64,000 nt of DNA from assembly GCF_049803795.1 (NCBI RefSeq), contig NZ_JBNAGJ010000009.1, positions 62,001 through 126,000 of the forward strand, read 5' to 3'. Below are positions 8,363-17,213 of the stretch, piece after piece (positions within the stretch are counted from its first letter, which is position 1; every line of letters starts with the position of its first letter). The notes below the pieces were generated by a model, which was not told the origin of the DNA, searched no databases, and was given only the letters and a program-made list of their open reading frames with translations. Source of the stretch: Thalassobius sp002708925. Lineage in GTDB: Bacteria > Pseudomonadota > Alphaproteobacteria > Rhodobacterales > Rhodobacteraceae. Both the position numbers and the translations under genes were made by a program.

Positions 8363-9235
8363 ATGGCTAAAAAACCAAACCAAAACCAAGATGTGGGCAC
8401 GACCGGCCACGAATGGGACGGGATTGAGGAGCTCAACACGCCGCTTCCGCGCTGGTGGCTGTGGACCTTCTATGCCTGTATCTTCTGGGCGGTGATCTAC
8501 TCGGTTGCCTACCCTGCATGGCCCGGTGTCAGCAGCGCAACGGCCGGGTTCCTGGGCTGGTCAACCCGCGGTGACGTGGCGGCGGATATTGCTGCTCATG
8601 AAACCAAACTGGGTCCGATCAACGAGAGGCTGGCTTCGGTCGAGCTGACCGACATCGCCGGGGATGCCGAACTGAACGGTTATGCCGTGTCGGCCGGTGC
8701 GGCTGTGTTCAAAACCTGGTGCTCGCAGTGTCATGGCTCGGGCGCGGCTGGCGCTGTCGGCTATCCCAACCTGCTGGACGATGACTGGCTGTGGGGGGGC
8801 TCTATCGAGGACATCCACTTCACCGTCACCCACGGTATCCGCAACGAGGACGACCCCGAAGAAGAGGCCCGCCTGTCGGAAATGCCTGCCTTCGGTGCGG
8901 ACGAGCTGCTGGAGCCCGAACAGATCGAACAGGTCGTGAACTACGTCATGTCGCTGTCGGGCGATCCGATGGATGCTTCGCTGGTCGAAGCCGGTGCCAC
9001 TGTGTTCGCGGATGAATGCTCGTCCTGCCACATGGAGGACGGCACCGGGGATCGGTTCCAGGGCGCTCCGAACCTGAGCGATGCGATCTGGCTGTATGGC
9101 GGCGATTATGACGCCATCAAAGAGACGGTGACCAACTCGCGCTATGGCGTGATGCCCAACTGGAACACCCGTCTGACCGAAGCACAGATCCGCGCGGTTG
9201 CCACCTACGTCCACCAGTTGGGCGGGGGCGAGTAA
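8363..9235 (+). CDS. ccoP: cbb3-type cytochrome c oxidase dihaem subunit III
   Basis: Dihaem c-type cytochrome that accepts electrons from the bc1 complex via soluble or membrane cytochrome c and relays them to CcoO/CcoN. The 290-residue protein has an N-terminal FixP-type segment with one membrane helix (about residues 30-52). Two cytochrome c domains follow with CSQCH (120-124) and CSSCH (219-223) and downstream methionines in SEMPAF and GVMPNW. It is the last gene of the operon and is followed by a hairpin terminator. Confidence 0.97.
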   Translation: MAKKPNQNQDVGTTGHEWDGIEELNTPLPRWWLWTFYACIFWAVIYSVAYPAWPGVSSATAGFLGWSTRGDVAADIAAHETKLGPINERLASVELTDIAGDAELNGYAVSAGAAVFKTWCSQCHGSGAAGAVGYPNLLDDDWLWGGSIEDIHFTVTHGIRNEDDPEEEARLSEMPAFGADELLEPEQIEQVVNYVMSLSGDPMDASLVEAGATVFADECSSCHMEDGTGDRFQGAPNLSDAIWLYGGDYDAIKETVTNSRYGVMPNWNTRLTEAQIRAVATYVHQLGGGE

Positions 9236-9248
9236 CCCGCCAAAGAAT

Positions 9249-9277
9249 ACTCGGGGGCGTTTCCCGCGTCCCCGAGT
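9249..9277. terminator. Hairpin after ccoP
   Basis: ACTCGGGGGCG and CGTCCCCGAGT form an 11-bp stem with one G-U pair and a seven-base loop. There is no downstream T-run, so it may act with Rho or as a 3' mRNA stabiliser. It sits between convergent ccoP and the DUF2270 gene. Confidence 0.55.
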
Positions 9278-9355
9278 TCGGCACCGGCTCTTCCGTCCTG
9301 TTCGCGCGTTTCCTGGAAGGCCGGTGCCAATTAATTTAGGCACCTGTCCTGAATT

Positions 9356-10063
9356 TCAACCCATCGAGCTGTCCGTGCTGCGCCCGCGCGCGCGGTTTTT
9401 ATCGTTTTGATCGCTCCAGATGGCGATGCCGGTCCAGGCAAACATGTACAGCACCCCGAAGACCACGATCACCTCGCCCGGCAGGGGGCCGACATCGGCG
9501 CGGCGAAAGGCCTGATCCAGAGATTCAACCGGGGTGGGATGCACGGCCAGCTTGCCGGCAAAGGCCAGCGACTGGATCAGCAAAATCCACAGGTAATTGC
9601 GCCGGATGCGTCGCCCGATCGCGGTCATCATGCCGACATGGTATTTGGGGCGCAGGTAATCTTCGGACAGGGTTTTTTGCCAGTTTTCCTCCATGTGCAG
9701 ATCGCCGTCATACAGCATGGGCGCATAGAAATGCGTCTCCATCCAGCGGGCGCGGGCGCGCCAGACGTTGAAGTAGCGATAGCGCCGGGCCTCTTGCATC
9801 AGGAAAAAGATGATCAGCACCCCGACCAGAACCAGCGGCAAAGGCGAGGCATCGGGCGAGGCGAATGAGATCGACAGCGCCACCCCCAGCGTCACCACGG
9901 CCCAGTTCGTGGTCGTATCCAGCCGCGTGCGCCAGATTGTGCTGCGATAGACCTCGCCCCGGTACAGATGCGCGATGGCGGTCACTTCGGAATTGGTAAG
10001 TGTGGTGCGTTCGAAATCCCTGGCGGTGTTTTCTTGGGCCAGCCTGCCCGCGGTTTGGGTCAC
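9356..10063 (-). CDS. DUF2270 integral membrane protein
   Basis: The 235-residue protein has two hydrophobic segments at about residues 53-86 (NWAVVTLGVALS and LVLVGVLIIFFLM) and another hydrophobic stretch near the C-terminus (VIVVFGVLYMFAWTGIAIW). Conserved arginine-rich patches RYRYFNVWRARARWME and LRPKYHVGMMTAIGRRIRRNYLW are characteristic of the DUF2270 family, whose function is unknown. It sits inside the cbb3 block between ccoP and ccoG on the opposite strand. That location is suggestive, but no role in oxidase assembly can be shown from sequence. Confidence 0.8.
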   Translation of the reverse strand: MTQTAGRLAQENTARDFERTTLTNSEVTAIAHLYRGEVYRSTIWRTRLDTTTNWAVVTLGVALSISFASPDASPLPLVLVGVLIIFFLMQEARRYRYFNVWRARARWMETHFYAPMLYDGDLHMEENWQKTLSEDYLRPKYHVGMMTAIGRRIRRNYLWILLIQSLAFAGKLAVHPTPVESLDQAFRRADVGPLPGEVIVVFGVLYMFAWTGIAIWSDQNDKNRARGRSTDSSMG

Positions 10064-10396
10064 GTATTCCCCCCGTTTGTCTTGTTCAGGCCAATGGCCC
10101 GAGGTCTCCTGCTCCTGCGAAGACTATGCACGGGGGGAAGCGCCGGGTCAAAAGTTAAGCAGATGCCGCAGCCGTTTGCGCGGGGCAGCGGGCGGGGCCC
10201 TGCGGGTGTGGCAGCGCGGATCGACGCGCTGATTGCGTGTTTTAAACGGTTCGGTTCGGGTGGCCGTCATGAAAGATTTGGCATAGATCGAGAGCATGGA
10301 TATTTCCTTTGCGCGTTGGGTATATGCCTGTTTTAATAAGCTATGGGGCGTATCGGCAGATCGGTAATTTTTCACAAATGTAAGGAAAGCTAACAT
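10064..10396. other. Intergenic region upstream of the LysR gene
   Basis: Contains the possible small leftward gene at 10148-10297 and, at 10320-10396, an AT-richer divergent promoter region (TTTTAATAAGCTATGGGGCG, TTTTTCACAAATGTAAGG). No perfect LysR T-N11-A dyad stands out. The part next to the DUF2270 gene (10064-10147) shows nothing recognisable. Confidence 0.5.
10148..10297 (-). CDS. Possible small basic protein (49 aa)
   Basis: Short open frame with ATG preceded by AAAGGAAATATCC, a good ribosome-binding site at correct spacing, divergent from the LysR gene. The product is rich in Arg/Thr (MLSIYAKSFMTATRT at the start, ending RKRLRHLLNF) and resembles no family I know. High-GC coding bias creates random frames easily, so existence rests only on the ribosome-binding site and on its position opposite a regulator that often controls its divergent neighbour. 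Confidence 0.3.
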   Translation of the reverse strand: MLSIYAKSFMTATRTEPFKTRNQRVDPRCHTRRAPPAAPRKRLRHLLNF

Positions 10397-11296
10397 ATGG
10401 ATTGGATGAGTTTTCCCCCGCTGAATGCCTTGCGTGCCTTTCACAGCCTCTATCGGACGGGAACGATGGTGCGGGCCGGGGCGGCGCTGAACGTCAGCCA
10501 TGCCGCTGTCAGTCAGCAGATCAAACTGTTGGAAACGCACCTGGGTGTTCCGCTGCTGGATCGGTCCGGGCGCGGGGTGCGGCTGACGGCTCAGGGCAGC
10601 CAGTTGGCGCAGTCCCTGGATCGCGGGTTTCGTGAGATCTCGGACGTGATCAGCGAGCTGACACAGCAAGAGGACGACCGGCCGCTGCAAATCTCGGCGA
10701 CGTCTTCGTTTGCCAGCAACTGGCTGCTGCCGCGCCTGGCCGATTTCCGGATGCGCCACCCCGAGGTCAACCTGATGATCAACCCAACGGCCGAGTTGCA
10801 GACATTAGAACCCGGCGGGATCGAGGCGGCGTTGCGCCACTGTGACGGCCATCAACCGGGGCTGGAGACCCATTTGATTGTCGCATCGCCCGTTGTCGTG
10901 GTCGCTGCGGCGCAATTGGTGGGGCCGGGGCCGGTGACGCAGGAAAGGCTGCATAGTCTGCCTTGGGTGCAAGAGCTGGGCACGAATGAGGCGACGGATT
11001 TTCTGAAATCGCAGGGGGTCAGCCAGGACACGCGGATCAACGTGACCTCTTTGCCCGGCAATATGGTGATCGAGGCCGCGCGCAGCGGTCAGGCCGCCGC
11101 CGTTGTGGCCCGCGCGATTATCCTGTCCGAGATCGCCTCGGGGCATCTGAAGGTTCTGCATGAGGACGGGCAGGGCAAGGGCTATTATCTGGTTACGCGC
11201 CCCGGCCCGCAGCGTCAGGCTTTGCGGGATTTTTCGCGTTGGATCCGCAGGCAGGGCCAGGGGGCGCCGGGCCGTGAAACAGTGGCGCGCCCTTGA
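10397..11296 (+). CDS. LysR-family transcriptional regulator (GcvA-like)
   Basis: The 299-residue protein has an N-terminal winged helix with the LysR pattern PPLNALRAFHSLYRTGTMVRAG and the recognition helix SHAAVSQQIKLLETHLGVPLL. A periplasmic-binding-like effector domain follows from about residue 95. The helix-turn-helix is most like the GcvA/AmpR subgroup. The target is unknown; the divergent small frame or the gene itself are the obvious candidates. A second ATG nine bases downstream (MSFPPLNALR) could be the true start. AAGGAAAG lies 8-15 bases upstream of the first ATG. Confidence 0.88.
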   Translation: MDWMSFPPLNALRAFHSLYRTGTMVRAGAALNVSHAAVSQQIKLLETHLGVPLLDRSGRGVRLTAQGSQLAQSLDRGFREISDVISELTQQEDDRPLQISATSSFASNWLLPRLADFRMRHPEVNLMINPTAELQTLEPGGIEAALRHCDGHQPGLETHLIVASPVVVVAAAQLVGPGPVTQERLHSLPWVQELGTNEATDFLKSQGVSQDTRINVTSLPGNMVIEAARSGQAAAVVARAIILSEIASGHLKVLHEDGQGKGYYLVTRPGPQRQALRDFSRWIRRQGQGAPGRETVARP

Positions 11297-11342
11297 TTTC
11301 AGGAATGGGGGATTCAGAAATAGGTGACTGGAAAATGCAGAT

Positions 11343-11356
11343 TTGATGCAGGTCAA
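11343..11356. promoter_or_regulatory. FnrL box upstream of ccoG
   Basis: TTGATGCAGGTCAA is a TTGAY-N4-RTCAA dyad centred 69 bp before the GTG at 11419. Class II geometry puts the transcript start near 11391, which argues against the upstream GTG at 11377. Confidence 0.75.
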
Positions 11357-11418
11357 AGCCGCCAGGCCGTATCCCTGTGAAAACGGCGCAATTAGTAGCC
11401 AAATGTCGGAGTGATTCC

Positions 11419-12855
11419 GTGTCGCAAACCCAGCCAGAAACCCCACCGAGCCTCTATGCCGCCCGCGAGCCGATTTTCCCGCGCCGTGTCAGCGGGAAAT
11501 TCCGGAATCTCAAATGGTGGATCATGGCGATCACGCTGGGGATTTACTATCTAACCCCTTGGTTGCGTTGGGATCGCGGGCCTGCTTTGCCCGATCAGGC
11601 GGTGCTGGTTGATCTGGGGAACCGGCGCTTTTTCTTCTTTATGATCGAGATCTGGCCACACGAGTTTTACTTTGTTGCCGGGCTTTTGGTGATGGCGGGG
11701 CTGGGGCTGTTTTTGTTTACCTCGGCTCTGGGGCGGGTGTGGTGTGGCTATGCCTGCCCGCAGACCGTCTGGACGGACCTGTTCATCCTGGTGGAGCGCT
11801 GGATCGAGGGCGACCGTAACGCGCGTCTGCGCCTGCACCGCCAGAAAAAGATGGATTTTCGCAAGTTGCGGCTGCGGCTGACGAAATGGGTGGCCTGGTT
11901 CCTGATCGCTCTGGCGACGGGCGGGGCTTGGGTGTTCTATTTCACCGATGCGCCCACGCTGCTGGTGGATCTGGTGACGCTGAATGCCCATCCGATCGCC
12001 TATTCGACGATGCTGGTTCTGACGCTGACCACCTTCTTTTTCGGTGGGTTCGCGCGCGAGCAGATCTGCATCTATGCCTGCCCCTGGCCACGGATTCAGG
12101 CGGCCATGCTGGACGAAGATTCGCTGGTGGTGGGCTATCGCAGCTGGCGCGGCGAGCCGCGCGGCAAGCATCGCAAATCCGCCGAGGCCGAGAACCTGGG
12201 CGATTGCATTGACTGTATGGCCTGCGTGAACGTCTGCCCCATGGGGATCGACATCCGCGACGGTCAGCAGCTGGAGTGCATCACCTGCGCCCTGTGTATC
12301 GACGCCTGCGACGAGGTGATGGACAAGATCGGCAAACCGCGTGGTCTGATCGACTATATGGCCCTGACGGACGAGGCCGCCGAACGTGCCGGCAATCCGC
12401 CCAAATCCGTGTGGAAACACATCTTCCGTCCGCGCACGATCCTGTACACCACGCTGTGGGCTCTGGTTGGGGTGGCGCTGGTTGTGGCGCTGTTCATGCG
12501 CTCTGAGATCGATCTGACGGTGGCCCCGGTGCGGAACCCGACGTTCGTAACGCTGTCCGATGGCACCATTCGCAACACCTATGACGTGCGTCTGCGCAAC
12601 AAACATGGCGAGGAACGCTCTTTCAAAATTTCGGTCAAGGGCGATAGCGCGCTCTATGTCCAGCTGGAGGGCACGCCCTATGCCTCGGTTGCGGTGCCTG
12701 CGGACTCGATGAAACTGCAACGGGTCTATATCATGGCCCCCAAGGGCTCGGCCCCCGCAGAAAGCGAACGCGTGGATGTCCGGATCTGGGTCGAGGACAA
12801 CTCGGACGGCGCCCGCGCCTATAAGGACACCGTGTTCCACGGAAGGAAAAACTGA
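11419..12855 (+). CDS. ccoG: Cytochrome oxidase accessory protein CcoG (RdxA/FixG)
   Basis: Membrane iron-sulfur protein required for copper delivery during cbb3 oxidase maturation; family members act as Cu(II) reductases. The 478-residue product has several membrane segments in the N-terminal half and the motif WCGYACPQTVW. Two ferredoxin-type 4Fe-4S motifs follow, CIDCMACVNVCP and CITCALCIDACD. A periplasmic Ig-like C-terminal domain follows the last membrane helix. I prefer the GTG at 11419 (MSQTQPETPP) because GGAG lies upstream and the frame from 11377 begins upstream of the predicted transcript start. ccoH overlaps its stop codon by one base. Confidence 0.94.
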   Translation: MSQTQPETPPSLYAAREPIFPRRVSGKFRNLKWWIMAITLGIYYLTPWLRWDRGPALPDQAVLVDLGNRRFFFFMIEIWPHEFYFVAGLLVMAGLGLFLFTSALGRVWCGYACPQTVWTDLFILVERWIEGDRNARLRLHRQKKMDFRKLRLRLTKWVAWFLIALATGGAWVFYFTDAPTLLVDLVTLNAHPIAYSTMLVLTLTTFFFGGFAREQICIYACPWPRIQAAMLDEDSLVVGYRSWRGEPRGKHRKSAEAENLGDCIDCMACVNVCPMGIDIRDGQQLECITCALCIDACDEVMDKIGKPRGLIDYMALTDEAAERAGNPPKSVWKHIFRPRTILYTTLWALVGVALVVALFMRSEIDLTVAPVRNPTFVTLSDGTIRNTYDVRLRNKHGEERSFKISVKGDSALYVQLEGTPYASVAVPADSMKLQRVYIMAPKGSAPAESERVDVRIWVEDNSDGARAYKDTVFHGRKN

Positions 12856-13322
12856 TGGCAGAACGCCAAACCAAAGGCCAACTTACCGGGCGACATGTTC
12901 TATTCGGATTTGTCGCCGCCTTCGGGGTTATCATCGCCGTGAATATCTTCATGGCGGTGAGCGCCGTTAAGACATTTCCGGGGCTGGAGGTGGCAAATTC
13001 CTACGTCGCCAGCCAGGAATTCAACAAACGCAAAGCCGCCCAAGAGGCGCTGGGATGGACGGTCAACGCCATCCATCTGAAGGGCAAGCTGTACCTGAAC
13101 ATCACCGATGCAGACGGCCAGCCCGTCCAGCCCAAAGAGCTGCACGCGGTTGTCGGCCGGGCGACCTCGGTTGCGGATGATGTCGAGCCTGCGTTTACCT
13201 TTGACGGCACCGCCCATGTGGCCGAGATCGCTCTGGCCGATGGCAACTGGAATATCCGGATGACGGCGCTGGCCCAGAATGGTTCGGAATTTACCCAGCG
13301 CGTGATTTTGCACGTCAAATAA
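12855..13322 (+). CDS. ccoH: FixH/CcoH family cbb3 assembly protein
   Basis: The 155-residue membrane protein has one N-terminal helix (about residues 12-34) and a periplasmic domain of the FixH type. Family members bind and stabilise CcoN and CcoP during oxidase assembly. The start overlaps the ccoG stop (TGATG), indicating coupling. It lies second in ccoGHIS. Confidence 0.93.
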   Translation: MAERQTKGQLTGRHVLFGFVAAFGVIIAVNIFMAVSAVKTFPGLEVANSYVASQEFNKRKAAQEALGWTVNAIHLKGKLYLNITDADGQPVQPKELHAVVGRATSVADDVEPAFTFDGTAHVAEIALADGNWNIRMTALAQNGSEFTQRVILHVK

Positions 13323-13338
13323 CCTCAAAGGCCCCGCC

Positions 13339-15525
13339 ATGACTGCCACGATGCGTCCCACCCCCTCTGCCTGTCCGGCCTGTTCGGCGGCCCCCGCGGC
13401 CGAGGCTCTGGCCGCACTGGACGCCCCGCAAGAGGCGCGGATCGCCCTGTCCGTTCCGGCGGTGCATTGCGCGGCCTGTATCTCGACCGTGGAAAAGGCG
13501 CTGGCCGATGTGCCCGGCGTACAGTCCGCGCGGGTGAACCTGACGCTGAAACGCGCCCAGATCGAGGCCGCCCCCGATGTCATGCCCGACGATCTGATCA
13601 AGGTGCTGGAGCGCGTGGGCTATGAGGCGCACGAGCTGGACGCCGGCGCGCTGTCCGCCACCCAGACCGATAAGGCCGGGCGCGATCTGCTGATGCGGCT
13701 GGCGGTGGCCGGGTTTGCCTCGATGAATGTGATGCTGCTGTCGGTCTCCGTCTGGGCCGGGGCCGAGGATGCGACCCGCGATATGTTCCACTGGATTTCG
13801 GCGGCGATCACCCTGCCGACGATTGCCTTCTCCGGTGTGCCCTTTTTCAAAAGCGCCTGGGGCGCGTTGAAACACAGCCGTCTGAACATGGATGTGCCCA
13901 TCGTTCTGGCAATCGTGCTGGCGCTGGTGACCTCGCTTTGGGAAACTTCGCTGTCTGGCCATCACGCCTATTTCGACGCGGCGCTGACGCTGACTTTTTT
14001 CCTGCTGGCGGGGCGCTATCTGGATCACCGGACCCGCGCGATTGCCCGTTCGGCCGCCGAGGAACTGGCCGCGCTGGAGGTACCCCGCGCCATCCTGCTG
14101 CGCGATGGAGAAGAGGTGCAAGTGCCCGTCTCTGAGGTCTCGGTCGGGGATCTGATCCTGGTGCGGCCCGGCGGCCGGATGCCCGTGGACGGTGAAATCA
14201 CCGAAGGCTTCAGCGAGATCGACCGCTCGCTTCTGACTGGCGAAACCGTGCCCGTGCTGGCGCAGCCGGGGCGGGGGGTCTCTGCTGGCGAGGTCAACCT
14301 GACCGGCCCCCTGACCATCCGCGCCACCGCTGTGGGCAAGGATACATCCCTGCATCAGATGGCCGATCTGGTGGCCATCGCGGAATCGGGGCGCTCGCGC
14401 TATACGTCATTGGCGGATAAGGCGGCGAAACTCTATGCGCCCGGTGTGCATATCCTGTCGGCGCTCAGCTTTGTGGGCTGGTGGCTGTTTACCTTTGACG
14501 TGCGCACCGCGCTGAATATTGCTGCCGCCGTGCTGATCATCACCTGCCCCTGTGCGCTGGGGCTGGCCGTGCCTGCGGTGACCACGGCGGCCTCGGGGCG
14601 GCTGTTTCGCAAGGGGATGCTGATCAAACATGCCACCGCGCTGGAACGTCTGGCCCAGGTCGATACCGTGGTGTTCGACAAAACCGGCACGCTGACGGCA
14701 GGCACGCCCGAGCTGACCAACCTGTCCGATCACAGCCCGCGCGATCTGCAAATCGCCCTGGCCCTGGCCGAGGGATCCTCGCATCCTTTGTCTGTGTCAT
14801 TGGCCAGGGCGGCGCGGGCGGCGGGCATCACACCGGCCCCGATTGAGGCGCTGACCGAGGTGCCCGGATACGGGACCGAGGCCACATGGAACGGGCATCG
14901 TGTGCGTCTGGGCCGCGCCGCTTGGGTGGGGGCCAAGCCGGCCGGAACCACCGCCGCCTGGCTGAGCATCGAGGGCGAGGCCCCCAGCGGGTTTACCTTT
15001 ACCGACCGTCTGCGCGACGGTGCCGAAGAGGCCGTGAAATCCCTGCTGGACGCGGGCAAAGAGGTGATCCTGATCTCGGGCGATACCAGCCGCGCGGTCG
15101 AGGAATTGGCCAATCGTCTGCGCATCAAGCACTGGATGGCCGAGGCCCTGCCCGCAGACAAGGCCGCCCGGATCGCGGCGCTGTCCGATCAGGGCAAGCA
15201 TGTGCTGATGGTGGGCGACGGGCTGAACGACACGGCGGCGCTGGCGGCGGCGCATGTGTCCATCTCGCCCGCGTCGGCGTTGGATGCGGCGCGTGTGGCC
15301 TCGGATATCGTGCTGCTGGGCGGGGATCTGTCGCCGATCAATGACGCGCTGGATACGGCCAAATCGGCCACCAAGCGGATTCGTGAAAATTTCCGCATCG
15401 CAACGATTTACAACGTCATCGCCGTGCCGATTGCGGTGGTTGGGCTGGCCACACCGCTGGTTGCGGCCTTGGCGATGTCCTCCAGCTCGATTACTGTGTC
15501 GCTGAATGCGCTGCGCCTGAGGTAA
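13339..15525 (+). CDS. ccoI: Copper-translocating P1B-type ATPase CcoI (FixI)
   Basis: Exports Cu(I) for insertion into the cbb3 active site. The 728-residue protein has an N-terminal cysteine pair CPAC (12-15), then a heavy-metal-associated domain with HCAAC (Cys44, Cys47). The TGET phosphatase loop comes next, followed by the membrane metal site CPCALG (Cys403-Cys405). Asp447 in DKTGTLT is phosphorylated, the HP-containing ATP-binding domain shows SSHPLS, and the hinge motif GDGLND follows. This set identifies the FixI/CopA2 class rather than detoxifying CopA, in agreement with its place between ccoH and ccoS. Confidence 0.96.
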   Translation: MTATMRPTPSACPACSAAPAAEALAALDAPQEARIALSVPAVHCAACISTVEKALADVPGVQSARVNLTLKRAQIEAAPDVMPDDLIKVLERVGYEAHELDAGALSATQTDKAGRDLLMRLAVAGFASMNVMLLSVSVWAGAEDATRDMFHWISAAITLPTIAFSGVPFFKSAWGALKHSRLNMDVPIVLAIVLALVTSLWETSLSGHHAYFDAALTLTFFLLAGRYLDHRTRAIARSAAEELAALEVPRAILLRDGEEVQVPVSEVSVGDLILVRPGGRMPVDGEITEGFSEIDRSLLTGETVPVLAQPGRGVSAGEVNLTGPLTIRATAVGKDTSLHQMADLVAIAESGRSRYTSLADKAAKLYAPGVHILSALSFVGWWLFTFDVRTALNIAAAVLIITCPCALGLAVPAVTTAASGRLFRKGMLIKHATALERLAQVDTVVFDKTGTLTAGTPELTNLSDHSPRDLQIALALAEGSSHPLSVSLARAARAAGITPAPIEALTEVPGYGTEATWNGHRVRLGRAAWVGAKPAGTTAAWLSIEGEAPSGFTFTDRLRDGAEEAVKSLLDAGKEVILISGDTSRAVEELANRLRIKHWMAEALPADKAARIAALSDQGKHVLMVGDGLNDTAALAAAHVSISPASALDAARVASDIVLLGGDLSPINDALDTAKSATKRIRENFRIATIYNVIAVPIAVVGLATPLVAALAMSSSSITVSLNALRLR

Positions 15526-15528
15526 AGA

Positions 15529-15687
15529 ATGGAAGTCCTGGCATATCTGATCCCAATTTCGCTGGTCATGGGGGGCATTGGCCTGCTGGCTTTTGTCTTT
15601 ACCGTGCGCTCGAACCAATATGATGACCCCGAGGGCAACAGCCAGCGGATCCTGTCGGGCGAATGGGACGACCACCCCAAGCCCTGA
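15529..15687 (+). CDS. ccoS: cbb3-type oxidase assembly protein CcoS
   Basis: Small 52-residue protein, MEVLAYLIPISLVMGGIGLL at the start, with a single membrane helix. A short acidic tail (NQYDDPEGNSQRILSGEWDD) follows. The pattern LIPISLxMGxxGLxAFxWxxxxNQYDD is the CcoS hallmark. It starts three bases after the ccoI stop. It is needed for haem b and copper incorporation in studied relatives. Confidence 0.92.
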   Translation: MEVLAYLIPISLVMGGIGLLAFVFTVRSNQYDDPEGNSQRILSGEWDDHPKP

Positions 15688-15706
15688 CCCGCGGTGCCTG
15701 CCCCAT

Positions 15707-15729
15707 GAAAAAGCCGCCCATTGGGCGGC
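15707..15729 (-). terminator. Terminator, mainly for the leftward carboxypeptidase gene
   Basis: GCCGCCC and GGGCGGC pair around a 3-base loop. Read leftward the stem is followed by TTTTTC, a proper T-run. It lies between ccoS and the convergent carboxypeptidase gene and may serve both. Confidence 0.75.
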
Positions 15730-15755
15730 TTATGTCTGTCTTCTGTATGCGGGGC

Positions 15756-17213
15756 TTAGCCCGGTCCTATCATAAAGCACGTCACCTGACGGGCCTGCAA
15801 TCTGCGGCAGGCCAGATCGGCCTTTTCGCGGGTCAGCCCCATGAAATTCGCATCGAACCCGCCCTTGCGGTTGACCACTTTGCGCAGGCTGCCCTCAAGC
15901 GTGGCCATCTCGGCCAGGGCGGTTTTCACCAGCACTTTCTCGGCGGCGTAGCTGCTGGGATAGCGGCCCACGTTGATCCCCCAGTGACGCCCGCCGGATG
16001 TGGACAGACGAGTGACGACCTCGCGCTCTTCCACTGCGGCTGAGGCCAGGGCATCCTCGACCGCGCGTTTCTGCTCTCCGGTGCTGGCCAGCACCAGGCC
16101 CGAGGGCCGCATCCGCGGTGTCGGTGTGTTCGTGTCCGCCAACTGGACGGGCAGGGATTCTTTGGGCAGGGCCGGGGGGGCGGTGGCAGGTTTTTTCTCG
16201 GCCATTACCTCTTTGAGCGCATCGTTGATGTCGTCTTTCACCGCCACCAGGACCGGCGCCTGGGCGCTGCCCGGCCGGGGATGCGGACGCAGGCTTTGCT
16301 TGACGGCAGTCACCAGCCGGATGGTTTTCCCCGAGCCGCCCGGCGTCCCCGCAGGTCCGGATCCGGTATAGCCCGGCTTGGCCGGCTTGCGCAGCGCCAC
16401 ACGGCTGGGGGCCCGGCGGAATCCCAGGTCCAGCAGCTCGGCGACCTTTGCATTGCGCGTCGCGGTCGAGCGCCCGCCGAACACTGTCGCGATCACGCGT
16501 TCGCGGCCCCGCTCGGCCGACGCCACAAGGTTAAAGCCCGCCGCGCGGGTGTAGCCGGTCTTGATCCCGTCGGCGCCGCGATAGGCGGACAGGAATTTGC
16601 GGTTGGTATTGTTCACGGTCCGCAGCCCCGCGTCGGTCGTTTTGCGGCCGAACAGGTTATAATACTGCGGGTAATCATACAGCAGATGCCGCCCCAGAAT
16701 TGTCATGTCCCGCGCGGTGGACAGGTGGCCCTGACGGGTCAGCCCATGCGCGTTCTTAAAGGTCGTGCGGGTCATGCCCATCGCGCGCGCGGTGCGGTTC
16801 ATGCGGCGGGCAAAGGCGGCCTCGGATCCTTCGATCGCTTCGCCGATGGCAGTGGCCGCATCATTGGCGGATTTCACCGCCGCAGCCCGGATCAGATAGC
16901 GCAGTTTGATTTTCTGCCCGGCGCGCAGGCCCAGCTTGGACGGAGGCTCGGCCGCGGCATTGCGGGAAATCCGCACCATGGTGTCCAGCGAAATCTCACC
17001 GCGCTCGACAGCCTGAAACGCCAGGTACAGCGTCATCATCTTGGTTAGCGAGGCCGGATGCAGCCGGGTGTCAGCGTTTGCGGAATGCAGGACCTCGCCG
17101 GTGCGCGCGTCCATCACCATTGCCGCATAGGGCGCGGCGCGCACAGAGGCAGGCACCACGATCAAGAGCCACACGAATGCAATTGCCAGCAGGCCCCAGT
17201 GGGTCCGCTTCAT
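15756..17213 (-). CDS. D-alanyl-D-alanine carboxypeptidase (peptidase S11) with C-terminal SPOR-like domain
   Basis: Periplasmic low-molecular-weight penicillin-binding protein that trims the terminal D-Ala of peptidoglycan pentapeptides. The signal peptide MKRTHWGLLAIAFVWLLIVV is cleaved near ASVRA-AP. Active-site motifs are SLTK (Ser55-Lys58), SAN (115-117) and KTG (218-220). A Pro-rich linker of about 130 residues leads to a C-terminal domain beginning near GGRHWGINVGRYPS. It resembles a SPOR domain, which binds denuded glycan at the septum. I chose the ATG at 17213 because it gives a canonical signal peptide. A GTG at 17234 would add seven residues and has AAGG upstream. Confidence 0.92.
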   Translation of the reverse strand: MKRTHWGLLAIAFVWLLIVVPASVRAAPYAAMVMDARTGEVLHSANADTRLHPASLTKMMTLYLAFQAVERGEISLDTMVRISRNAAAEPPSKLGLRAGQKIKLRYLIRAAAVKSANDAATAIGEAIEGSEAAFARRMNRTARAMGMTRTTFKNAHGLTRQGHLSTARDMTILGRHLLYDYPQYYNLFGRKTTDAGLRTVNNTNRKFLSAYRGADGIKTGYTRAAGFNLVASAERGRERVIATVFGGRSTATRNAKVAELLDLGFRRAPSRVALRKPAKPGYTGSGPAGTPGGSGKTIRLVTAVKQSLRPHPRPGSAQAPVLVAVKDDINDALKEVMAEKKPATAPPALPKESLPVQLADTNTPTPRMRPSGLVLASTGEQKRAVEDALASAAVEEREVVTRLSTSGGRHWGINVGRYPSSYAAEKVLVKTALAEMATLEGSLRKVVNRKGGFDANFMGLTREKADLACRRLQARQVTCFMIGPG

